NCBI GenBank assembly: GCA_023423835.1
Contig: JAFAEW010000031.1
Location: 1-20,100, forward strand
Source: Bacteroidota bacterium
GTDB taxonomy: Bacteria; Bacteroidota; Bacteroidia; Chitinophagales; Chitinophagaceae
Direction: 5' to 3'
DNA: 20,100 nt
Below are positions 14,907 through 20,100 of the stretch, in pieces. The notes under the pieces were generated by a model. That model did not search any database and was not told where the DNA came from. It saw nothing but the letters and a program-made list of their open reading frames with translations. Numbering within the stretch: the first letter of the stretch is position 1; every line of letters starts with the position of its first letter. Position numbers and translations under genes: made by a program.

Positions 14907-15833
14907 ATGAGTACAAGTAAAGGCGAAGATATTGATCGTAATGTTTCGGATGGCATTGAAAATTCGGTTGGGAATTCAGGCGAAGAAAGGCGCAAGTGGT
15001 ACATGCGCTTGAAGAAAGGCATTACCACTTCCACTGCAGAAAAAAAGGAAACCCCGGAAGGTTTGTGGACAAAGTGTCCGGAATGTAATTATATATGTAC
15101 CACCACCGAGTTGAAGGATAATTTATTTGTGTGTCCCAAGTGTAATTATCATCACCGTATAGCGAGTGAAGAATATTTTGAAATTTTGTTTGACGATGGT
15201 TATACTGAGCTGTTTGACAACATCAGAAGTAAGGATTTTCTCGGATTTACCGATTTAAAACCTTATCAGAAAAGGCTGGATGATATTCACGAAAAAACTG
15301 ACTTGAAAGACAGCATGCGCGTAGCCACCGGAAAAACATCCGGAAAAGATATTGTGATCGCCTGCATGGATTTTGAATTCATTGGCGGATCGCTTGGCAG
15401 CGTGATGGGAGAGAAGTTTAGCCGGGCTGTGGATTATTGTATTGAACACAAACTGCCCTATCTCGTCATCAGCAAAAGTGGTGGCGCAAGAATGATGGAA
15501 AGTGCATTCAGTCTTATGCAGCTTGCCAAAACGAGTGGTAAATTATCGCAATTAAGTGATGCCCGTCTTCCTTATATTTCTTTGCTGACAGATCCGACTT
15601 TTGGAGGTATTTCGGCGAGCTTTGGCATGTTGGGTGATCTAAATATTGCTGAACCAAACGCACTCATCGGATTTGCGGGCCCGAGAGTGATTAAGGAAAC
15701 AATAAAAAAAGATCTTCCTCCCGGATTTCAAAGAAGTGAATTTTTACTCGAACACGGTTTTCTCGATTTTATTGTTGATCGTAAAGAATTGAAGGCCAAA
15801 CTCAATCAGCTTTTAACCCTTTTTGCCCATTAG
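14907..15833 (+). CDS. accD: Acetyl-CoA carboxylase carboxyltransferase subunit beta
   Basis: A 308-residue beta subunit of the cytoplasmic carboxyltransferase, which with AccA moves the carboxyl group from carboxybiotin to acetyl-CoA, giving malonyl-CoA for fatty-acid synthesis. The four-cysteine zinc ribbon is C57-x2-C60 and C76-x2-C79 (KCPECNYIC ... FVCPKCNYHH). The crotonase-type core follows with GSLGSVMGEKFSRAVDY, SKSGGARMMES and DPTFGGISASFGMLGD. I chose the ATG at 14907 (MSTSKGEDIDRN); an in-frame TTG at 14886 lies inside the promoter box. Homologues usually begin near KWYxRxKKGI (residue 30 here), so about 29 polar residues are extra. smpB starts 12 bases downstream, so the two form an operon. 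accA and the biotin carboxylase genes are not in the window. Confidence 0.95.
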   Translation: MSTSKGEDIDRNVSDGIENSVGNSGEERRKWYMRLKKGITTSTAEKKETPEGLWTKCPECNYICTTTELKDNLFVCPKCNYHHRIASEEYFEILFDDGYTELFDNIRSKDFLGFTDLKPYQKRLDDIHEKTDLKDSMRVATGKTSGKDIVIACMDFEFIGGSLGSVMGEKFSRAVDYCIEHKLPYLVISKSGGARMMESAFSLMQLAKTSGKLSQLSDARLPYISLLTDPTFGGISASFGMLGDLNIAEPNALIGFAGPRVIKETIKKDLPPGFQRSEFLLEHGFLDFIVDRKELKAKLNQLLTLFAH

Positions 15834-15845
15834 TGGCTTTGATAC

Positions 15846-16292
15846 ATGGCAACCAAAGAAATCAATAACCGGCAAGCCTATTTCAATTATCATATTGAAG
15901 ATAAATATGATGCAGGAATTGTTTTATTAGGAACCGAAGTGAAATCTGTGAGAGATGGGAAAGTGAGTTTCAACGACAGTTTTTGCCTCTTCGATAAAGG
16001 TGAACTGTGGATTCGGTCGATGTACATTGCTGAATATTCTCATGGAACGGTCAACAATCACATCGCAGTGCACGACCGCAAGCTTTTGCTCACCAAACGC
16101 GAACTCAAGAAGCTTCAGAATAAGATAAAGGAAAAAGGCTATTCTATCGTTCCCCTGAAAATATATTTTAATGAAAAAAATCTGGTGAAGGTCCAGATTG
16201 GATTGGGAAAAGGAAAGAAAAGTTACGATAAAAGGGAAACGATCAAAACAAGAGATACCGAACGCGATATGAAGCGATATATCAGCCGCTAG
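15846..16292 (+). CDS. smpB: SsrA-binding protein SmpB
   Basis: A 148-residue protein of normal family length. SmpB binds tmRNA and delivers it to stalled ribosomes for trans-translation. Family blocks are NRQAYFNYHIEDKYDAGIVL (residues 8-27), LGTEVKSVRDGKVSFNDSF, MYIAEYSHG (the conserved tmRNA-binding surface), RKLLLTKRELKKL, and the basic C-terminal tail GKGKKSYDKRETIKTRD that enters the decoding centre. The start at 15846 is 12 bases after the accD stop, so expression is probably coupled to accD. The tmRNA gene ssrA was looked for in the flanking gap and is not there. Confidence 0.97.
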   Translation: MATKEINNRQAYFNYHIEDKYDAGIVLLGTEVKSVRDGKVSFNDSFCLFDKGELWIRSMYIAEYSHGTVNNHIAVHDRKLLLTKRELKKLQNKIKEKGYSIVPLKIYFNEKNLVKVQIGLGKGKKSYDKRETIKTRDTERDMKRYISR

Positions 16293-16338
16293 CCGGAATA
16301 GAAATTCTAATCCAAAATTTTTTCCAAATCTAAAAAGT

Positions 16339-16369
16339 ACACCTAAGCCGGATAAACCGGATCAGGTGT
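16339..16369. terminator. Interrupted hairpin between smpB and the ABC-F gene
   Basis: ACACCT (16339-16344) pairs with AGGTGT (16364-16369). Inside, CCGG (16348-16351) pairs with CCGG (16357-16360) around ATAAA, leaving a 3x3 internal loop. It lies in the 118-base gap between convergent genes and may end both transcripts, but it lacks a T run, so the role is uncertain. Confidence 0.35.
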
Positions 16370-16410
16370 CTAACGTCGTTCGGATATTTATTACCGGCAC
16401 TGCAATTTCA

Positions 16411-18048
16411 TTAAACCGCTGCTCCCTCATACATTTCTTCTCTTAGCTTTTGCACCTTTTCATCTGCCATGTATTCGTCAAAAGTACTTAGGCGGTCGAT
16501 TGTTCCGGAAGGAGTAAGTTCGATTATACGGTTCGCTACAGTTTGAATGAAGGTATGGTCATGTGAAGCGATCAAAACGATGCCGGGAAAGTTCTGGCTT
16601 CCCTCATTGAAAGCCTGGATGCTTTCAAGATCCAGGTGATTGGTCGGTTGATCGAGAATAATGACATTTGGATTTTGCAACATCATCCGGCTGATCATGC
16701 AGCGCACTTTTTCTCCTCCGCTCAGTACCGTTGTTTTCTTCATAATATCGTCTCCGCTGAATAACATCTTTCCCAGAAATCCCCGCAAAAACGGTTCATC
16801 CGCATCTGTTATATTCGGTGGAACGAACTGCCTCAGCCAATCGATCAGGGTAAGGCTTTCCTCAAAGAAACCACTGTTTTCAACCGGAAGGTAAGCCTTC
16901 GTAATGGTGGTTCCCCATTCGAAATTTCCGGCATCTGCTGTTTCATTTCCGTTGATAATCTCAAAGAAGTTGGTGATAGCTAACGGGTCTTTACTCAGAA
17001 ACGCAATTTTCTCGCCCTTCTGAATGCTGAAAGATACCTTGTCAAACAGCGTTCTTCCCTGAATTTCCTTCTTCAGATTTTCAACGTTCAGAATCTGATT
17101 GCCCACTTCACGAAGCGGTTGAAAAATAATACCCGGATATTTTCTGTTGGAAGGTTCAATTTCTTCGATCGTAAGTTTTTCCAACGCTTTCTTCCTGGAA
17201 GTCGCCTGTTTGCTCTTGGAGGCATTGGCCGAAAAACGAGCGATAAAGTCGAGTAGAGCCTGTCGCTTTTCCTCATTCTTTTTGTTTTTGTCGTTGATTT
17301 GTCGCGACATCAATTGAGAAGACTCGTACCAGAAGGTATAATTACCGCTAAAAATCTTGATCTTTCTTTTATCCACGTCTGCCACATGTGTACAAACGGT
17401 GTCGAGGAAGTGACGGTCGTGGCTCACTACCAACACAATATTTTCGTAATCCGCCAGAAAATTCTCAAGCCAGCCAATGGTTTCCAAATCGAGCCCGTTG
17501 GTAGGTTCATCCATCAGAAGAATGTCGGGATTTCCAAATAAAGCCTGGGCCAGCAATACCCGTACTTTCATGTTGGCAGGAATGTCTTTCAACAGGTTTT
17601 GATGATAGTTTTCGGGAATACCGAGGTTATTTAAAAGGCTGCCAGCATTGCTCTCTGCCTCATATCCGCCCATTTCTCCAAATTCACCTTCCAGTTCGCC
17701 CGCACGCATGCCATCTTCTTCGGTAAAATCTTCCTTTGCATAGATCGCTTCACGTTCCTGCATTACATCCCAAAGATGTTTATGACCCATCAAAACGGTA
17801 TTTAAAACCGTGTATTCATCAAACTCAAAATGGTTTTGCTTTAAAACGGCGATCCTTTCACCCGGACTGATTTCGACGGTTCCTTTATTGGGTTCAATTT
17901 CACCGCTCAGGATCTTTAAAAATGTACTTTTTCCTGCTCCGTTAGCTCCAATAATGCCGTAGCAATTACCCTTCACAAATGAAAGGTTAACCTCATCAAA
18001 CAAAACTCTTTTCCCAAATGAAAGAGTAACATTTTTTACATTGATCAT
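16411..18048 (-). CDS. ABC-F ATPase, YbiT-type, with one degenerate ATP site
   Basis: A 545-residue soluble protein with two ABC domains and no membrane segments. It is close to E. coli YbiT in the linker and insert (EEDGMRAGELEGEFGEMGGY; RFSANASKSKQATSRKKALE). ABC-F proteins act on ribosomes. NBD1 has Walker A GANGAGKS (34-41, K40) and Walker B DILLMDEPTN (E181), but its signature position reads KDIPANMK instead of LSGGQ. NBD2 keeps LSGGEK (442-447), but its Walker A position reads LSKDPLAITN (351-360, Lys replaced by I358, glycines lost) and its Walker B ends LDQPTN, with Q467 in place of the catalytic Glu. Thus only one composite site looks competent. I chose the ATG at 18048 (MINVKNVTLSFG); an in-frame ATG at 18087 adds 13 codons overlapping the promoter box. 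The substrate or ribosomal role is unknown. Confidence 0.93.
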   Translation of the reverse strand: MINVKNVTLSFGKRVLFDEVNLSFVKGNCYGIIGANGAGKSTFLKILSGEIEPNKGTVEISPGERIAVLKQNHFEFDEYTVLNTVLMGHKHLWDVMQEREAIYAKEDFTEEDGMRAGELEGEFGEMGGYEAESNAGSLLNNLGIPENYHQNLLKDIPANMKVRVLLAQALFGNPDILLMDEPTNGLDLETIGWLENFLADYENIVLVVSHDRHFLDTVCTHVADVDKRKIKIFSGNYTFWYESSQLMSRQINDKNKKNEEKRQALLDFIARFSANASKSKQATSRKKALEKLTIEEIEPSNRKYPGIIFQPLREVGNQILNVENLKKEIQGRTLFDKVSFSIQKGEKIAFLSKDPLAITNFFEIINGNETADAGNFEWGTTITKAYLPVENSGFFEESLTLIDWLRQFVPPNITDADEPFLRGFLGKMLFSGDDIMKKTTVLSGGEKVRCMISRMMLQNPNVIILDQPTNHLDLESIQAFNEGSQNFPGIVLIASHDHTFIQTVANRIIELTPSGTIDRLSTFDEYMADEKVQKLREEMYEGAAV

Positions 18049-18084
18049 CTTTGTGCTTTTTTCTAAGCCTCTTTTAAAAGGCTG

Positions 18085-18092
18085 CAAAATTA
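18085..18092 (-). promoter_or_regulatory. -7 promoter box for the ABC-F gene
   Basis: On the minus strand this reads TAATTTTG, an exact TAnnTTTG match, 36 bases before the ATG at 18048. A perfect 10-bp palindrome, CTTTTAAAAG, sits just downstream at 18071-18080, near the expected transcription start. No clear -33 element was seen. Confidence 0.42.
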
Positions 18093-18200
18093 CGGTTTAT
18101 AAGCGATAAAATAAGTTAAGAACGGGCGGGAATATAGTTTTAATTAGTTTAATCCAATTTATTTTATTTTCTTTCCATTTCATAAAACTGGTTCCGGAAA

Positions 18201-19052
18201 ATGCCTTCGATACTCATTGCCGACAGCGGTGCTACAAAATGTGAATGGTGTTTCATTGATGAAAAAGAACAGACGAAAATTATTACATCCGGCATTAGCC
18301 CCTACTTCACAGACAAAGAAGAAATAAAAAAGATAATACAGCTCGAGGTTTCGGCAAACTTGAAACATCCGGCTGAAGCGGTTTATTTCTATGGAACGGG
18401 TCTCGGTAATCCCACCAATATTCAGCTGATTAACGAATTGCTGAAAAGCATTTTTCCGGCAGCAAGGATTTTCACCGGAACGGATATGCTGGCCGCGGCA
18501 AGAGCACTTGCCCAACAGGACAAAGGCGTGGTGAATATTCTGGGAACAGGGTCAAACTGCTGCTTTTACAACGGCAAAAAAATTACTAAAAACCGCCCGG
18601 CTCTCGGATATGTTTTGGGTGATGAAGGAAGCGGCGCTTACCTCGGTAAAAGGGTAATCCAGTACTATCTGTACGAAACCTTCGATGAGGAGCTGACCCG
18701 TGCTTTTGACCTGCGGTTTCACACCACGAAAGACGAGATTTTGGAAAAGGTGTATAAGCAGCCGCAGGCCTCCCGCTATCTTGCCGGCTTCGCCTATTTT
18801 CTTGCTGAAAACCGTGGTCATTATATGGTTGAAAATATTCTGGAAGACGGATTAAATGATTTCTTTTTCAAGCATATCAGCAGGCTCAGAGAAAGCTGGA
18901 TCTATCCTTTAAATTTTATCGGCAGTGTGGCGGATGGATTTAAAGATGTGATCAAAAGTCTTTGCGATGATTACGAATTTGAGCTCGGAAAAGTCTTAAA
19001 ACAACCCATGCCGGGATTGATAAAATATCACTTAACCGCCGGGGATCAATAA
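18201..19052 (+). CDS. BadF/BadG-type sugar kinase, probable N-acetylglucosamine kinase
   Basis: A 283-residue member of the ASKHA ATPase superfamily. The phosphate-1 loop is ADSGATKCEW (residues 7-16, D8). GTDMLAAARAL (93-103) holds the likely catalytic Asp D95. The phosphate-2 loop is GTGSN (115-119), and GDEGSGAYLGK (140-150) follows. This set matches the Bacteroidota proteins annotated as N-acetylglucosamine kinase, which phosphorylate GlcNAc (often from cell-wall recycling or chitin) at C6. The sugar is inferred from family resemblance; glucosamine or another amino sugar is possible. There is no signal peptide, so it is cytoplasmic. The gene is divergent from the ABC-F gene across 152 bases and stands alone, with no transporter or nagA/nagB nearby. 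The ATG at 18201 gives the expected short lead into the first strand. Confidence 0.85.
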   Translation: MPSILIADSGATKCEWCFIDEKEQTKIITSGISPYFTDKEEIKKIIQLEVSANLKHPAEAVYFYGTGLGNPTNIQLINELLKSIFPAARIFTGTDMLAAARALAQQDKGVVNILGTGSNCCFYNGKKITKNRPALGYVLGDEGSGAYLGKRVIQYYLYETFDEELTRAFDLRFHTTKDEILEKVYKQPQASRYLAGFAYFLAENRGHYMVENILEDGLNDFFFKHISRLRESWIYPLNFIGSVADGFKDVIKSLCDDYEFELGKVLKQPMPGLIKYHLTAGDQ

Positions 19053-19071
19053 AACGGTTTGAATACTGACA

Positions 19072-19090
19072 CGGCGTAAGGCCGGTTTTT
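19072..19090 (+). terminator. Weak terminator after the sugar kinase gene
   Basis: CGGC (19072-19075) pairs with GCCG (19081-19084) around GTAAG, followed by G and five T residues. The stem is only 4 bp, so this is tentative. Confidence 0.35.
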
Positions 19091-19218
19091 CATTTGCGAA
19101 CAATTATTGTATCAAAACCGAACAATAACCGGAAAGCAATAAATCGTAAGTTGTTGGAAATCAGTATCTTATTGTGTCGGTACGGCCGTTGTTTTAAAAC
19201 CTGAAACCGATTTAGGCC

Positions 19219-20100
19219 ATGTTTCAAACTTATTTAAAGATCACCTTCAGGAATTTGCTGAAAAACAAAGGGTTTTCTTTCATCAATATTTCAGGATTGG
19301 CGGTAGGAATGGCAAGTGCCATCCTCATTTTATTGTGGATACAAAATGAGGTGAGTATGGACCGGTTTTACGAAAAGGCCGACCGGATTTATACCTTGAA
19401 CAACCGTGACAAGTTCAATGGCGAATTGTGGGCGTGGTCAACAACGCCAAAGGTTTTGGGTCCAACAGTAAAAAAGGATTTTCCCGAGGTGGAAGAAGCG
19501 GTTCGCACAAGCAATACCACCTTTTTATTTTCGACCGGCGATAAACGCATCAACGAAGCCGGCACCTTCACGGATTCGGGTTTTCTGAACGTTTTCAGTT
19601 TCCCCCTGATCTATGGCAATCCGAAAACGGCACTGAATAATATCAATGATCTGATCGTAACACAGAAATTTGCGAAGAAGCTTTTTGGTACAGACAACGT
19701 TTTGGGAAAAACAGTGAAGGTTGACAGTGTGGACTACTTCACGATTACCGGCGTTATGAAAGACCTGCCTAATAACACAGCTTTCAAATTTTCCTACCTG
19801 ATGCCCTGGTCTTATTTAAAAAAACTCGGACAGGATGATGAGTATTGGGGAAATAATTCAGTAAAGAACTACGTGTTGCTCAAACCCAACGTAACGCAGG
19901 CCCAGTTTGACGCAAAGGTAAAAAAAGTAAAAATCGATCATAGTAAGGATTCAGAAAGTCCTTCGACAGCCGAAATTTTCACGCAAAGCATTAAGGACCG
20001 CTGGTTGTACTCAAAATCGGAAAACGGGCAATATGTAGGCGGTAAAATTGAAATGGTAAGGCTTTTTTCCATCATAGCCATATTCATTCTGTTGATCGCG
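19219..20100 (+). CDS. MacB/FtsX-type ABC transporter permease, N-terminal part (cut by window edge)
   Basis: The frame opens at ATG 19219 and is still open at the right edge after 294 codons. It begins MFQTYLKITFRNLLKNKGFS, the standard start of the large Bacteroidota ABC permeases. A first membrane segment spans about residues 20-42 (FINISGLAVGMASAILILLW). A long periplasmic MacB_PCD-like domain follows (about 45-275), including DRFYEKADRIYTL, FTDSGFLNVFSFPLIYGNP and FTITGVMKDLPNNTAFKF. A second membrane segment begins at about 280 (VRLFSIIAIFILLIA) as the window ends. Full-length relatives are about 800 residues with two such halves. They work with a LolD/MacB-type ATPase, by mechanotransmission or export rather than classic import; the substrate is unknown. 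No ATPase gene is visible in the window. No convincing promoter was found in the 166-base upstream gap. Confidence 0.9.
   Translation, partial: MFQTYLKITFRNLLKNKGFSFINISGLAVGMASAILILLWIQNEVSMDRFYEKADRIYTLNNRDKFNGELWAWSTTPKVLGPTVKKDFPEVEEAVRTSNTTFLFSTGDKRINEAGTFTDSGFLNVFSFPLIYGNPKTALNNINDLIVTQKFAKKLFGTDNVLGKTVKVDSVDYFTITGVMKDLPNNTAFKFSYLMPWSYLKKLGQDDEYWGNNSVKNYVLLKPNVTQAQFDAKVKKVKIDHSKDSESPSTAEIFTQSIKDRWLYSKSENGQYVGGKIEMVRLFSIIAIFILLIA

Noticed and set aside
16293..16410. tmRNA gene (ssrA) next to smpB
   Set aside because: The gap is only 118 bases, with no tRNA-like ends or tag-coding frame.
18049..18087. Upstream start for the ABC-F gene
   Set aside because: The added 13 codons overlap a predicted -7 box; the family begins at the MINVKNVTLSFG-type start.

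Overview
The window looks like chromosomal DNA of a Bacteroidota bacterium, probably near Chitinophagales/Sphingobacteriales. The evidence is a type IX secretion (T9SS) C-terminal sorting domain on a secreted protease, a DUF6089-type outer-membrane barrel, TAnnTTTG -7 promoter boxes, few Shine-Dalgarno sites before genes, and house-keeping proteins with Bacteroidota-style sequences. No tRNA, rRNA, insertion sequence, CRISPR array, phage gene or integrase was seen, and base composition is even. Both edges cut through genes.

Layout. 1-452 (-) is the start of an AMP nucleosidase. Divergent to it is a standalone HsdR-N nuclease-like protein (575-1006). Next is a 962-residue secreted M36 (fungalysin) metallopeptidase with a PA insert and a T9SS tail (1146-4034), closed by a strong terminator. 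On the minus strand a DUF6089-like outer-membrane protein (6098-6970) and a UbiD-family decarboxylase (4248-6065) form a likely two-gene operon with its own terminator. A cytoplasmic six-PAS histidine kinase (7139-10717) is followed by a cystathionine beta-synthase-like enzyme with a CBS-domain pair (10787-12142) that has its own promoter and terminator. Then come a small secreted protein of unknown function (12266-12652) and a BtuF-like metal-receptor protein without a signal peptide (12705-13490). Class II fructose-bisphosphate aldolase (13534-14607, -) lies back to back with accD-smpB (14907-16292, +). A YbiT-type ABC-F ATPase (16411-18048, -) is divergent from a GlcNAc-kinase-like sugar kinase (18201-19052, +). 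The right edge holds the first 294 codons of a MacB/FtsX-type ABC permease (19219 onward).

The genes are mostly independent house-keeping units: nucleotide salvage, glycolysis, fatty-acid synthesis, ribosome rescue, sulfur amino acids, amino-sugar use, secretion and signalling. I found no clear new multi-gene system. The most notable observation is in the ABC-F protein: both halves of one composite ATP site are degenerate (NBD2 Walker A and catalytic Glu, NBD1 signature), while both halves of the other are intact. Secondary points are a possible leader mini-ORF coupled to the small secreted protein, an unassigned helical N-terminus on the six-PAS kinase, an N-terminal extension on AccD, and several intergenic hairpins and repeats.

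No gene-free stretch exceeds 300 bases. The longest, 14608-14906 between fba and accD, holds two divergent promoter-like boxes and nothing else that I recognise.
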